A stretch of 64,000 bases of DNA from Micromonospora sp. LH3U1 (lineage in GTDB: Bacteria > Actinomycetota > Actinomycetes > Mycobacteriales > Micromonosporaceae). The stretch is from positions 4,649,501-4,713,500 of the forward strand of contig NZ_CP116936.1 of assembly GCF_028475105.1 (NCBI RefSeq), read 5' to 3'. A program made the translations under genes and the position numbers. Below are positions 45,389 through 55,006 of this stretch, in pieces. Positions within the stretch are counted from its first letter, which is position 1; every line of letters starts with the position of its first letter. The notes beneath the pieces are model-generated. The model had not been told where the DNA came from, did no database searches, and saw only the letters and a list, made by a program, of their open reading frames with translations.

Positions 45389-45589
45389 GCTGTCAGGCAC
45401 GACGAGCAGATTCCGGCCAGGGCGGCGGGCGGGATGAGTCCGCCCGTTACGGTTCCTGGCAGTCGATTTAGATCGTTTGCGCAGGTGGGTGTTGGACGGC
45501 ACGTTCGAGCGGATGCTTGCCGACGTCCAGGCTGACGCCGCCGAGGCGGCCGACCACCAACGTTCGACAAGCAGCTCTACCGTCTCTGC

Positions 45590-45997
45590 CTACGGCGCAG
45601 GTTCCAGCACGACGACGGGGATCTGGCGGGTGGTCTTTCGCTCGTAGTCGGCGAAGCCCGGATACGCGGCCTTCTGCGCGCTCCAGATCCGTTCCCGCTC
45701 GTCCCCGGCGGCAACCCTGGCGACCAACTCGACCTTGTCCGTACCGATCTCCGCATCGGCCTGCGGGTGAGCGAGCAGGTTGTAGTACCAGTCGGGATTG
45801 GTGGGCGCACCGCCCTTGGACGCGAACACTGCGTAGCCGCCGTCCACCTTCTGGTACATCATCGGGTTCACGCGAGGCTGGCCGCTCCTGGCGCCGATCG
45901 TGTGCAACAGCAGCAGCGGCGCGCCAGCGAACTGACCGCCGACCTGCCCACCGTTGGCGCGAAACTCAACGATGATCTTGTCGTTCCAGTCGCTCAT
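45590..45997 (-). CDS. F420-dependent nitroreductase-family protein (DDN-like)
   Basis: This 135-residue protein has the split-beta-barrel layout of deazaflavin-dependent nitroreductases: LLLLHTIGARSGQPRVNPMMY near residue 28, FASKGGAPTNPDWYYNLLAHP near 58, and the C-terminal YPGFADYERKTTRQIPVVVLEP. In actinobacteria these proteins bind F420 and reduce quinones or nitro compounds. It has no signal peptide. It stands alone, convergent with the LacI gene, and no functional link to its neighbours is visible. Confidence 0.9.
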   Translation of the reverse strand: MSDWNDKIIVEFRANGGQVGGQFAGAPLLLLHTIGARSGQPRVNPMMYQKVDGGYAVFASKGGAPTNPDWYYNLLAHPQADAEIGTDKVELVARVAAGDERERIWSAQKAAYPGFADYERKTTRQIPVVVLEPAP

Positions 45998-46254
45998 GCC
46001 CTCTCCCCGCCTCCGCGAACCGACTCCTCAAACACGATTCTGACAGTCCCGGCCGGGGCGTGACACAGCGACCACGCACCAACGAGTCCGGCGGCGACAA
46101 TGCGTAGCGCTCGGTTCGCGGCAGGTGCGGAGGTCGAAGGCTGCGGCGTTTGGCTTCCGTACGGCCGAAGATGCCGGCTGGATCAGCGCCTGCAGGTCCT
46201 CGGCCGTGCAGAATTCCCGTGTGGATATGGCACGGCGATGGCTAGCGTACGGAG

Positions 46255-47166
46255 ATGAGCACTATCCCGATGGCCGGACTGCGGCTGCGGTTCTTCACCG
46301 ATCCGGGTGAGTTCCTGGCCGCCGCGGGTGACTACCTGGGCGCCGATCCGGTCGTCTGCACGGTCGTGACCACCGTCGCGCACCGGCTGTTGTCGCAGCG
46401 GGCCGAGGGGATCTCGCAGCCCGACCGCAACTGGTGGCTGGTGGTCAGCGACGACTCCGGCGCCGTGGTCGGTGCCGGAATGCGCACCGCGCCGTATGCC
46501 CCCTACCCGCCATTCCTGCTGCCCATGCCCGACGAGGCGGCCGTTGCACTGGCCCACGCATTGCACGAGCGCGAGGAGGAGGTACTCGCGGTCAACGGGG
46601 CCCTGCCTGCCGTTGAACTGTCCGCCGCCGAGCTGACCCGGCTCGGCGGGGGTCGAGTCCAGGTCACCCAGCACACGCGGCTGCACGAGCTTGGTGAGCT
46701 GGCGTGGCCGCCACCTGTGTCTGGCGGCTTGGTGGTCGCGACCCAGGACGACGTGGGACTGGTCATGGAGTGGTTCGCCGCCTTCATGGGCGATGCCGAC
46801 GAACAGGCGGGTCGCCCGCGCGGTACCAGTGCGCACGAATTGCCCGACCGCGCCGAGATGCTGCGCCGGCTCCAAGCCGGACGGCTGTGGCTCTGGGTCG
46901 ACGAGACTGGGCAGCCGGTGCATTTCACCGGTGCCAACCCGCCGTCGTTCGGGGTGGCCCGCGTGGGCCCGGTGTACACGCCGCCGGCCCAGCGCGGGCG
47001 TGGTTGGGCCAGCAACGCGGTCGCCGAGGTTTCCCGGCGGATCCAGGCCGAGGGCGCGCGGGTCTGCCTGTTCACCGACCAAGCCAACCCGACCTCGAAC
47101 AAGATCTACGCCGCCCTCGGCTACCGGCCGGTCGTCGACATGGCCAACCTTGTCATCGTCCGCTGA
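46255..47166 (+). CDS. GNAT-family N-acetyltransferase
   Basis: This 303-residue protein has an N-terminal variable half (residues 1-150) and a C-terminal GNAT domain with VGPVYTPPAQRGRGWASNAVAEVSRRI near residue 240, where RGRGWAS is the acetyl-CoA pyrophosphate loop, followed by VCLFTDQANPTSNKIYAALGYRPV. Proteins of this size and layout are common in actinomycetes and acylate small molecules or protein N-termini. The substrate is unknown. The region upstream (46000-46254) holds nothing recognisable. Confidence 0.88.
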   Translation: MSTIPMAGLRLRFFTDPGEFLAAAGDYLGADPVVCTVVTTVAHRLLSQRAEGISQPDRNWWLVVSDDSGAVVGAGMRTAPYAPYPPFLLPMPDEAAVALAHALHEREEEVLAVNGALPAVELSAAELTRLGGGRVQVTQHTRLHELGELAWPPPVSGGLVVATQDDVGLVMEWFAAFMGDADEQAGRPRGTSAHELPDRAEMLRRLQAGRLWLWVDETGQPVHFTGANPPSFGVARVGPVYTPPAQRGRGWASNAVAEVSRRIQAEGARVCLFTDQANPTSNKIYAALGYRPVVDMANLVIVR

Positions 47167-47248
47167 CGCCGAATGCATCGCGGCAGAAGAGCGCACGCCG
47201 CCAGGAGCACGGAGAGCCTTGGTTGCGCACCGCTGATTAGATGTGCTG

Positions 47249-47554
47249 ATGGATCCGTGGGAAGCAACCTTGCTCGTCATCGCCACGATCGGGTCGGTCG
47301 GGGTTGCGGTCGGAGCCTGGTTCCAGGAGAAGCGCAGCTCGGCGACCCAACTCGCGGCCGTCCAGCGGAAGCTCGATCTGGTGATGGATCACCTCGGCAT
47401 CGCCGAGCCCGTGGAACCAGAAGTAGTCCGGCACCTGGAGAGCGGACGGACGATTGAGGCTGTTCGCGCCTACCGCAAGCAGACTGGCACGAGCCTGGTC
47501 GAGGCGAAGCAGGCGGTGGACCGTATCGCCGGCGGGCTCCCTCTCAAGCGGTAA
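47249..47554 (+). CDS. Small membrane-anchored protein with ribosomal L7/L12 C-terminal-like domain
   Basis: This 101-residue protein has one N-terminal membrane helix (LLVIATIGSVGVAVGAWF), a short helical stretch (QLAAVQRKLDLVMDHLG), and a C-terminal segment RTIEAVRAYRKQTGTSLVEAKQAVDRI. That segment closely resembles the alpha-beta motif of the ribosomal L7/L12 C-terminal domain (K/R-IEAIK-x-Y-R ... LxEAKxAVD). Such small L12-like proteins are frequent in actinomycetes and their role is not established. ATG 47249 is chosen; a GTG two codons upstream is in frame. Confidence 0.75.
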   Translation: MDPWEATLLVIATIGSVGVAVGAWFQEKRSSATQLAAVQRKLDLVMDHLGIAEPVEPEVVRHLESGRTIEAVRAYRKQTGTSLVEAKQAVDRIAGGLPLKR

Positions 47555-48390
47555 CGCCGCGTTCGTTCGCCAGAGTTCAACGAGGACCTTGTCGATCTAC
47601 CCGGAAAGAGTTGCCTCGAGGTGGGGCGGGCGCCGGTAGCGTCGCGGCCTGACTGGCCGATCAGCGCGGCGCCCGGCGACGGACCGACCACCCCGATGGA
47701 CGCAACGTACACCCGCGTACGGGCGACAGACGGGTAAACCCGAGATCGCCGTGATCGAACGCGTTCAATTCGGCAGGAGCGGACGTGACGTGGCCCGACT
47801 GGACAACCGGGAGCACATGGCTGACATCTTCGGGTTCGCCGAAGAGGCCACCACAGCGGACGCGCTGGTCGTGGAGTCGCGAGTGGGATTGGGGTCTCAG
47901 CTGAAGGACCATCTACCGGTCCGGCACGCCGGGCTACGCGACCGGCGCCAACCACGCCGGCGAGGGCGATGACGGCGGTGCTTCGACGGCGTACGGCAGA
48001 AGGGTCCGGCGTGGGCGTCGGCGGCGGATCGCCGGCCAGGTGGGACCGCAGGCGGTCGTGCCGGAAGCGATAGGCCGGACCGTCCGGGCGGTTGGTGAGT
48101 GGGCGGGGTAGAGCGGTTGCCATGTCCTACGCCGACCGCGACCTGCTCAACGTGCGGGACATTGGCTTACCCTTCAGTCCGGCCCGCACCCGACGGCCGT
48201 TCACGGGTCAACGATCCCACCCGGGTGATGATGACCGATATCGATCCACTTACGAACACCCGACAGTGCACTCCGAAGTGAATGGATGTCGGGTTCTCGA
48301 CCCGGCGCTACCGCCCGAATCCCCTTGCCCGCACAGTGCACAGGGCCGGAGGAGGTGGGGAAGTTGGGGCAGCCGACGGGTGAGTCCGTC
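47555..48390. other. Gene-poor stretch with possible gene fragments
   Basis: No intact gene is supported. On the minus strand near 48040-48123, a frame reads RPDGPAYRFRHDRLRSHLA, which resembles the C-terminal end of actinobacterial NACHT or large ATPase proteins. On the plus strand near 47751-47900, a frame with plausible codon use (ADIFGFAEEATTADALVVE) has no clear family. Both look like leftovers of decayed genes. The promoter of the downstream two-gene unit must lie in the last part, but no clear element is seen. Confidence 0.4.
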
Positions 48391-50448
48391 ATGATCCGGG
48401 ACTGGTTCAGTGTCCCGCGGGTGTCCGCCGAGAACCGGGCGGCGGTCTTCGGCGTACGTACCCAGGACCCGCGGGTGGAGTTCGTCGCGCTGACCGTACG
48501 GTACTGGATAGACGCGCACGCCACCCGCTCGATGACCCGCGACCGGGTGCTGCAGGCGATGACCGGCCGGATCTCCGCCGACAACGTCTGGGACCTGGTC
48601 GCGATGCTGGCGAGGCTTGGGCTGGCCGAGGCGTTCTTCGACCTGGCGGCCTCCGACGTCGACGCGGACGGGGCGTTCCGCCGATTCCTGCTCGGCCTCG
48701 ACCCCGCGCTGCTCGACGCGATGCGCCACTACGCGGCCTGGAACGGAATCAATCCGAAGCTCTTCCTCGACGGCTTCCTGGTGGGCGTCGGGGAGTCGTT
48801 CGCGACGGTGGTGGTCGACCTCGGCAAGCTCGTGCAGCTGGTCGGTCGCCTCCAGCAGGAGCAGCTGACCACTCTGATCGTGCTCACCGTGGACCCCCGC
48901 GCCGGTCTGCAACGTCTCGCCGAGCAGGCCACCGTCGTCCGCGAGGCGCTGGCCGGCGTCGTGGCCGCGCTGGACCCGAGCACCGTGCCCGAGCGGCTGC
49001 TGGCGCTCTGGCGCGGCTGGGCGGCGGAATTCGGGCGGCACCTGGAGGAACTTGACCCGTTCGCCGCCGGCCGGCTGCTCGGCCGGATCGCCGGCGACCT
49101 GTTCCAGCTGCTGACCGGCCTGGTCCAACTGGTCCGGCTACTCGGTGGCGTGGCGGTGCGCGCCGCGATCCGGTACGTGCCGCTGCTGATCGTGGGTGCC
49201 CGGGAGGCTGCCGCCGAGGTCCGTCTGCTGACCACCCAGATCGCCGCGCTGCTCGTCGCGATCGGCCGGGCGGCACTGCTGGCCACGCCGCAGGTGGGCC
49301 TGGCCGTGCTGCGTACCCTGTTCACCCCGAAGGTGCTCGACGCGTTGTTCCGGCAGGGCCGGGCGCTGCTGGTCGACGCCGAGCTGACCCTGACCGTGTT
49401 CAACCAGGCCGCGCACGCCGAGGCGTTCGCTGGGGCGGGTGCGGGAGCCCGGCTCAGCGCGCTGATCAGCGCCGACGGCAAGCCGGTCCTGATGGCGTGC
49501 ATGTCGGAGACGGTGTCGTCGACCGGTCGCTCGGCCAGCCGAGCGGAGCTGAACCAGGCGCTCGACGAGATCATCAAGCGAGTCGAGGATCTGCGTGAGC
49601 TCAAACCGCCCAAGACCCCCCGCGACATCCGGGCCGCCGCAGTGCGGGCCGCCATCGCCCGCCAGCTCGAGCAGCGCCTGACCACCGTGTTCAACCGGGC
49701 GTTGCAGACCGCCGCGTACGAGGAGTTCCGGGCGCTGCGCAAGGTTGGGCAGGCGCAACCCTGGCGGCTCGGCCAACAGGTACACCGGCGGATGGCGGCC
49801 GAAACCGCTCAGTTGGTCGCTCGCTCACCGGGGTTGCAGCCGTTCGCGGAGAAGTCGCTCGCCACGGTCGTCGAGGCGGTCCGCGCGGCCAACCCGGAGC
49901 TGGCTGCGGCCCTGCGCGGCTCCGACGCGGTACTACGGCAGACGGTCGCCCAGCTGCTGCTCGGACACCCGGACCGGGACCTGCTGCTGCGCCTCGTCGG
50001 GTTCACCCGGAGCCCGTCCGCAGCCGGCGCGGAAAAGGCGTTGGCCGCCCACCTCGCCGAGCGGTTCGGGTGGAAGGCGTCCACGACCGTCGGTGAGCTT
50101 CGCAGCGACCTGCTGTTGGTCGACTCGGAAGCGGCCCGGGTCACCAACGTGGACTGGACCGCGTCGACGAAGCTGGAGCGCTTCGAGAAGACGTGGGGCA
50201 CGGTCGCCGACGACCTCGGCGAGGCGTTCGACGGTCGCTGGGAGGCGATCGCGGACGCTTACCAGCGAGCCAAGAAGGGCGGGGTGCCAGCCCAGGTCGT
50301 CACCGGCCTGGAGGAGCTGACAGCGCACGCCGTGCGGGAGACCGTCGTCCGACAGGCCGCCCTCAGCCAGTTGTTCCCCGGGTTCTTCGTCACCTCGCAC
50401 GAGATGACCTACCAGGGCCTGCAAACCCTGTTCAAACTGCCACTTTAG
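48391..50448 (+). CDS. Large protein of unknown function, first gene of a two-gene unit
   Basis: I do not recognise this 685-residue protein. It is almost entirely helical, rich in Ala, Leu, Arg and Val. There is a strongly hydrophobic central part at about residues 235-310 (FQLLTGLVQLVRLLGG, YVPLLIVGAREAA, IAALLVAIGRAALLA) that could be buried amphipathic helices or membrane-inserting segments. No signal peptide or catalytic motif is seen. Later parts contain LNQALDEIIKRVEDLRELKPPKTPRDIR and a C-terminal region ending TYQGLQTLFKLPL. ATG 48391 is preferred. GTG 48355 is in frame but its GGAGG abuts the codon. It ends ten bases before the next gene, so both are co-transcribed and probably work together. 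Confidence 0.8.
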   Translation: MIRDWFSVPRVSAENRAAVFGVRTQDPRVEFVALTVRYWIDAHATRSMTRDRVLQAMTGRISADNVWDLVAMLARLGLAEAFFDLAASDVDADGAFRRFLLGLDPALLDAMRHYAAWNGINPKLFLDGFLVGVGESFATVVVDLGKLVQLVGRLQQEQLTTLIVLTVDPRAGLQRLAEQATVVREALAGVVAALDPSTVPERLLALWRGWAAEFGRHLEELDPFAAGRLLGRIAGDLFQLLTGLVQLVRLLGGVAVRAAIRYVPLLIVGAREAAAEVRLLTTQIAALLVAIGRAALLATPQVGLAVLRTLFTPKVLDALFRQGRALLVDAELTLTVFNQAAHAEAFAGAGAGARLSALISADGKPVLMACMSETVSSTGRSASRAELNQALDEIIKRVEDLRELKPPKTPRDIRAAAVRAAIARQLEQRLTTVFNRALQTAAYEEFRALRKVGQAQPWRLGQQVHRRMAAETAQLVARSPGLQPFAEKSLATVVEAVRAANPELAAALRGSDAVLRQTVAQLLLGHPDRDLLLRLVGFTRSPSAAGAEKALAAHLAERFGWKASTTVGELRSDLLLVDSEAARVTNVDWTASTKLERFEKTWGTVADDLGEAFDGRWEAIADAYQRAKKGGVPAQVVTGLEELTAHAVRETVVRQAALSQLFPGFFVTSHEMTYQGLQTLFKLPL

Positions 50449-50458
50449 AGGAGCACCG

Positions 50459-52720
50459 ATGGGTACAGTCGTCGTCGCCGACGCGGACCTGGCGACGCTA
50501 GGGTTCAGCACCGCGCACTCCGACCGCTACGTCTACTCCAACTACTTCGTGCCGGTCCAGCTCACCTTCGACGACGGTGAGACTCCCCTGCTGCCGTTCT
50601 ACGTCAAGCAGGCGTTGATCGAGGCGACGCGGTATGGCGGAATCTCCAATGACCGGCTGCCGCATCTGCTCAAGGAACTCGGCCTGTCGGGGCTGTGGAA
50701 GGCCAACGACATGGACGCCGCCGAGGCGGCGTTGCCGGGGCAAGACTCGGGCATGACCAACCGCGAGCCGTCGGCACGGCGCCAGACCCTCCTCGGTGAC
50801 CAGGAGGCGGAGTTCATCGCCGGCCTGCTCCAGTCCGACGTGGGCATCGCGTTCCTCGACCGGACCCGGATCCGGCCGGTGGGCTTCGCGCTGGGCGAGC
50901 ACGTCTACGCGCTGGCGCTGGCACCCGGCGAGGAGGCAGTGCTGGAGCAGCGCACCTACACCAAGCGTGAGCTGACCCTGGAGGAGCAGAACGAAACCGA
51001 GCAGCAGACCGACGTCGAGCTGACCAGCGCGCTCACCACGGAACTGCAGGAGGGCTTCGAGCGGCAGAAGTCGCTCACCGACACGTGGGGGCTCAACGCC
51101 AGCCACACTGGCCAGTACACCAGCCCGACCGGCGTCTGGGGCACCTTCAACGCCAGCCACACGATCGGCTACACGCGCAGCGTAACGGCGGCCAGCCAGG
51201 AGACCAGCCGCCGTGCGGTCAAGGACAGCCAGACCGCCACCTCCAAGGTCGCCGCCCGCTACCGCACCCAGCACAAGACCGACTTCAAGTTGGTCAGCGA
51301 GACCGGCATGGAGTCGACCTCGAAGCGGACCGTACGCAACCCCAACCGGGTAACGCCGATCACGCTGCACTACTTCAAGGTGCTGCAACGGCTGGAGCTG
51401 GCCCACGAACGGTACGGCGCCCGGGTGTGCTGGGCGCCGACAGTGAAGGACCCGGCGCTGGCGTTCGCCAAGAAGATCACCGACGGGCGCCAGCGGATCA
51501 GAGACAACGCTCTCGCCGCGCTGCCCACCATGCCGGTCAAGCCGGTGCGCCCGGCACCCGGCGTGCCGGCCGCCGTGGAGACTCGCACCATCTACTCCCC
51601 GGTGGTCACACTCGACAAGTGGGGCTTCACCGGCGACATGAGCGCCGACTACGACATCGACGTCGCCTTCGACAGCGGTTGGGAGTGGGACGGCGACCTT
51701 GAGACCATTCGGCAGAACCTCACCCTGATCACCCGCCGGCCGCCGTCGGGCATCGCGGCTCGGGTGGTCGGCGTTCCGGTGGTCACCGACGCCAACGGTC
51801 AGCCGGCACTGCGGGTACGCATCCACGTCGGCGCGGCCAGCTGGCTCGCCGGTCCCGGGGCCGACGTGCAACTCGCCGCCGGGTTCCGGCGTACCCCGAC
51901 GATGGTCGACCAGAATGCCGACGACGCCGCGTACAACGCGCTGGTCGCGGGCTATCTGACGGACCTGCAGGCTTGGCAGGACGATCGCGACGCGGAGCTG
52001 GCGGCGGCGGCGGAGGCCGGGGACGAGTTCGAAGCGCGGTTGCGCGCGGGGTTCTCACCGGTCAACGAGATGGTCTCGCAGATCGTCGAGGCACACTTCC
52101 CGGCCAGCGTCCGGGACGAGGCATGGGAGATCGATTTCTGGCACCGTGTCTTCGACTGGGAGCGCGCCTCGTTCGTGTCGTACCCCGGCTGGTGGTCAGC
52201 CGGTGACGCCCGTGCCCCCGAGCGCGACCCGGGTGACTTCCTCAATGCCAGCTGGGCCAAGCTCTACCTCCCGGTGCGGGCCGGTATGGAGCTCGCGGCG
52301 CTGCGGTGGATCTTCGGCAAGGCCGTGGCGACCCGGCTCGCTCCGGCGGTGGAGCAGCAGTTGGCCGCCTTCGTCGACGAACTGGCCGCGTTCCGAACCA
52401 ACCACCTCGGCACTGGCGACGAGATGCCCGACCTGACCAGCGAGTGCCAGGAGGTGCCGGAGCGGGTCTACTGCTTGGCCAAGTGGGCCGAGCTGATGCC
52501 CACCGACGGCACTCACCTGGAGGTCGTGCAGGGCGCGACGACGGCGGCCGATGCGGTGACCAGCAAGGAGATCACGGACGCAGAGGCTCTGCGGGCGGCG
52601 CTGCTCGACGGCGAGCTGCAGACCAACCGGCTCAAGACCAAGGCGTACGACCAGATGACCGAGGCCGCCGACGTCGACATCCACCTCGGCACGCCGGGTA
52701 ACAGCAGCCCGACGGCGTGA
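50459..52720 (+). CDS. Large protein of unknown function with Ser/Thr-rich beta-hairpin-like segment
   Basis: This 753-residue protein matches no family I know. Residues 20-60 (YVYSNYFVPVQLTF) look like a beta strand pair. Residues 165-210 are a charged helix (EEQNETEQQTDVELTSALTT). Residues 210-250 hold two copies of NASHTxxYT (213 and 231), each preceded by TWG or VWG and separated by a SPTG turn, which looks like an amphipathic beta hairpin. A Pro-rich hinge (MPVKPVRPAPGVP) follows near 360, then beta-rich and Ala-rich helical parts. It has no signal peptide or membrane helix. ATG 50459 has GAGGAG six bases upstream. The hairpin recalls membrane-inserting segments of pore-forming proteins, which is only a structural analogy. 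Confidence 0.82.
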   Translation: MGTVVVADADLATLGFSTAHSDRYVYSNYFVPVQLTFDDGETPLLPFYVKQALIEATRYGGISNDRLPHLLKELGLSGLWKANDMDAAEAALPGQDSGMTNREPSARRQTLLGDQEAEFIAGLLQSDVGIAFLDRTRIRPVGFALGEHVYALALAPGEEAVLEQRTYTKRELTLEEQNETEQQTDVELTSALTTELQEGFERQKSLTDTWGLNASHTGQYTSPTGVWGTFNASHTIGYTRSVTAASQETSRRAVKDSQTATSKVAARYRTQHKTDFKLVSETGMESTSKRTVRNPNRVTPITLHYFKVLQRLELAHERYGARVCWAPTVKDPALAFAKKITDGRQRIRDNALAALPTMPVKPVRPAPGVPAAVETRTIYSPVVTLDKWGFTGDMSADYDIDVAFDSGWEWDGDLETIRQNLTLITRRPPSGIAARVVGVPVVTDANGQPALRVRIHVGAASWLAGPGADVQLAAGFRRTPTMVDQNADDAAYNALVAGYLTDLQAWQDDRDAELAAAAEAGDEFEARLRAGFSPVNEMVSQIVEAHFPASVRDEAWEIDFWHRVFDWERASFVSYPGWWSAGDARAPERDPGDFLNASWAKLYLPVRAGMELAALRWIFGKAVATRLAPAVEQQLAAFVDELAAFRTNHLGTGDEMPDLTSECQEVPERVYCLAKWAELMPTDGTHLEVVQGATTAADAVTSKEITDAEALRAALLDGELQTNRLKTKAYDQMTEAADVDIHLGTPGNSSPTA

Positions 52721-52761
52721 CGCAGCGGCGGTTTCCCTCTGCAGGGCACACGCCTCCTGAT

Positions 52762-52796
52762 GGGTCGCGGCACGGTCCCGAGCCGTGCCGCGACCC
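52762..52796 (+). terminator. Strong terminator after the two-gene unit
   Basis: Fourteen-base arms GGGTCGCGGCACGG and CCGTGCCGCGACCC pair perfectly around a 7-base loop, 42 bases after the stop of the second gene. This closes the two-gene unit. The rest of the gap to 53013 has no supported gene. Confidence 0.85.
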
Positions 52797-53013
52797 GACC
52801 TGCACCGTGCGTGGCGGCAGCCGTTGAGGAGTAGCCGAGATTCACCGGGGTAGCTGAAGGGCTGATCGTTGCGCTAGTGCAACGGCGCATCAGTGGGCGT
52901 GACGACTCCACGGTCCTGGGCATGTTCGCCGAGACGGGCGGAGAACACCGGCGTGATGGGCTGCGACCGTTGCCTGCCGCCCTCCTCGGGAACCGGGGCC
53001 GCGCCGGTGACCG

Positions 53014-53451
53014 CTATGCGAGAGTGTCGCGGCTGCGTGCCGCGATGCGGATGGTGGTACCTGCGGGTCCGCTGACAACGAGGAGGTAGTCGGCCATTTG
53101 CCCGACCACCCACAGGCCCATTCCTCCAGTACCGGACAGGGGCGGTCGCTCGGTGCACGGAAAGTAGTGAGCAGTGTTGAAGCCTCTCCCCTGGTCGGTG
53201 ACTTCACAGGTGAGCTGGCCGTCCATGAGCAGGCGTAGGGCACCTCTGCCGCCCCCGTGCCGGATCACGTTGATCATCAGTTCGTTGACCGCGGTGACCC
53301 AGTCCTCAATCTCGTCGTGCTCAAGGCCGCACCGGCGACTGACGGCTTCAACGTCGTGTCGGATGCGGGTGAGGTCTGCGAGGGTGAACGACGTCGAGAA
53401 CAGGGGCTTCCCGGCGGTGGGGGCATGCTGGCCGAGCGGCGGGTTCGCCAC
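53014..53451 (-). CDS. RsbW-like ATP-binding protein (anti-sigma factor / Ser kinase)
   Basis: This 145-residue GHKL-type ATPase has the N-box in AVNELMINVIRHGGG near residue 58, the G1 box VTDQGRGF near 87 and the G2 box GTGGMGLWVVGQMADY near 110. This fold is used by anti-sigma factors and Ser kinases of partner-switching systems. Start is GTG 53451 with GGGGAG upstream. It is divergent from the GAF-SpoIIE phosphatase 194 bases away, so the two probably belong to one stress-signalling pathway. No anti-anti-sigma (STAS) protein or sigma factor is seen nearby. Confidence 0.9.
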   Translation of the reverse strand: MANPPLGQHAPTAGKPLFSTSFTLADLTRIRHDVEAVSRRCGLEHDEIEDWVTAVNELMINVIRHGGGRGALRLLMDGQLTCEVTDQGRGFNTAHYFPCTERPPLSGTGGMGLWVVGQMADYLLVVSGPAGTTIRIAARSRDTLA

Positions 53452-53645
53452 TGCTCCCCTCCCTCTCGGACGTGCAGGCTGGTGACCTTACCGGTGGCGC
53501 GAGGGAGGATAGCTCTCCTGAACGGGTTCACCGGACGATCCAGGAATCGATGTGACATGGGAAAGTACCCCACGTCGGAGGCGCAACACTGTTGATCTCG
53601 CTGCTGGCATGCTAGCGGCGGCGTGCCGGCGTCTAGGCTGCCTGC

Positions 53646-54866
53646 GTGGCCGATGCCGAGTTGGTGACGACTGAGGAGCGGCTGCGCCGTATCGAGGCGA
53701 TCACCGACGCTGCCCTGTCGGGGCTGAACATCGCCGAGTTGCTCGACGAGTTGCTTGAACGGGTCCGGGACCTGCTCAAGGTCGATACCGCCACCATCTT
53801 GCTACTGGACGGCCACACCGGCGAGCTGGTCGCGACGGCAGCCAAGGGCCTGGAGGAGGAGGTGCGCCGCGGTTTCCGCATCCGGGTCGGACGCGGCTTC
53901 GCCGGCCGGGTCGCGGCGACACGTATGCCGGTCACGATCTATAACGTTACGCCGGCCGACGTGGTCAATCCCATCCTGCTCGCCACGGGCGTCCGTGCCC
54001 TGTTGGGCGTGCCCATGCTGGCCAACGGCAACCTCGTCGGCGTGCTGCACGTCGGCTCCCTGACCCTGCGTCGGTTCGGTCCCGACGACGTGCAGCTGTT
54101 GCAGCTCGTTGCCGATCGTGCCAGCCTCGCAGGTCAGGCCCGAGGGCAGGTCCTCGACCGGCAGGCAGCGCTGGCCCTGCAACGTAGCCTGCTGCCCGGC
54201 CGGCTACCCGACATTCCCGGCTTGGACTTGGCCGCCCGGTACGTGCCGGGCCACGACTTGGGCATCGGCGGCGACTGGTACGACGTGTTCACGTTGCCTT
54301 CGGGCTGGCTGGGCGCCGTCATCGGTGACGTCTCCGGCCACGGGCTGCCATCCGCCGTCGTCATGGGACGCATACGCAGCGCGCTACGCGCCTACGCACT
54401 CGACTGCGACGATCCCGCCGAGGCGCTGACCTCCCTCGACCGCAAGATCCACCACTTCGAAGCGGGCACCCTCACCACCGCCATCTACGCCCTCATCGCA
54501 CCCGACCGCGCGAGCGTGCACCTCTCCTCCGCGGGCCATCTGCCACCGTTGTTGGCTGCACCCGGCCATCCCACCCAGCTCGTCAACCTGACGGTGGACC
54601 GGCCACTCGGCGTGGGCCGACCACCAACCAATCGCCGCACCACCGTTCTGGACCTGCCGCCGGGCGCGGCGCTCGTCTTTTACACCGACGGACTGGTCGA
54701 ACGCCGCAGCGAACTGATCGACACCGGCATCGAGCGCCTCGTCGGCGCAGTGCAGTCCGGGCCGGCCGAGGCGTTGTGCGACCACATCATGGCCACCACC
54801 GCCGAGGAGCATCCCAACGACGACATTGCTCTGCTGGTCATCCGCCGCCAACCACCATCGGATTGA
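53646..54866 (+). CDS. GAF domain / SpoIIE-type protein phosphatase
   Basis: This 406-residue protein has an N-terminal GAF sensory domain (about 20-165, with ATILLLDGHTGELVATAAKGLEEE and GVPMLANGNLVGVLHVGS) and a C-terminal PP2C-like SpoIIE/RsbU phosphatase domain (about 185-400). Metal-binding acidic motifs are GGDWYDVF, VIGDVSGHG and HPNDDIALLV. Such proteins dephosphorylate anti-anti-sigma factors in response to a signal bound by GAF. The start is GTG 53646 with a weak ribosome site. Its partner is likely the divergent RsbW-like kinase. No membrane segment is present. Confidence 0.92.
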   Translation: MADAELVTTEERLRRIEAITDAALSGLNIAELLDELLERVRDLLKVDTATILLLDGHTGELVATAAKGLEEEVRRGFRIRVGRGFAGRVAATRMPVTIYNVTPADVVNPILLATGVRALLGVPMLANGNLVGVLHVGSLTLRRFGPDDVQLLQLVADRASLAGQARGQVLDRQAALALQRSLLPGRLPDIPGLDLAARYVPGHDLGIGGDWYDVFTLPSGWLGAVIGDVSGHGLPSAVVMGRIRSALRAYALDCDDPAEALTSLDRKIHHFEAGTLTTAIYALIAPDRASVHLSSAGHLPPLLAAPGHPTQLVNLTVDRPLGVGRPPTNRRTTVLDLPPGAALVFYTDGLVERRSELIDTGIERLVGAVQSGPAEALCDHIMATTAEEHPNDDIALLVIRRQPPSD

Positions 54867-55006
54867 GCCGCTCGGGCAGCTGATTCGGGATCTACTGCAA
54901 GTACGAATGGCAGTCGCTCCGTTGTCGGATAGGTCATCGCCTGCCGCAGGCAACGACACCTTCAAGTGCGGGACTACCAGTACCAGGCCGCCCTGGACCG
55001 GCGCCG

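Noticed and set aside
48122..48250. Short frame containing LLNVRDIGLPFSP, reminiscent of tyrosine phosphatase starts
   Set aside because: Only about a dozen residues resemble the family and no catalytic motif follows, so chance is as likely as a remnant.
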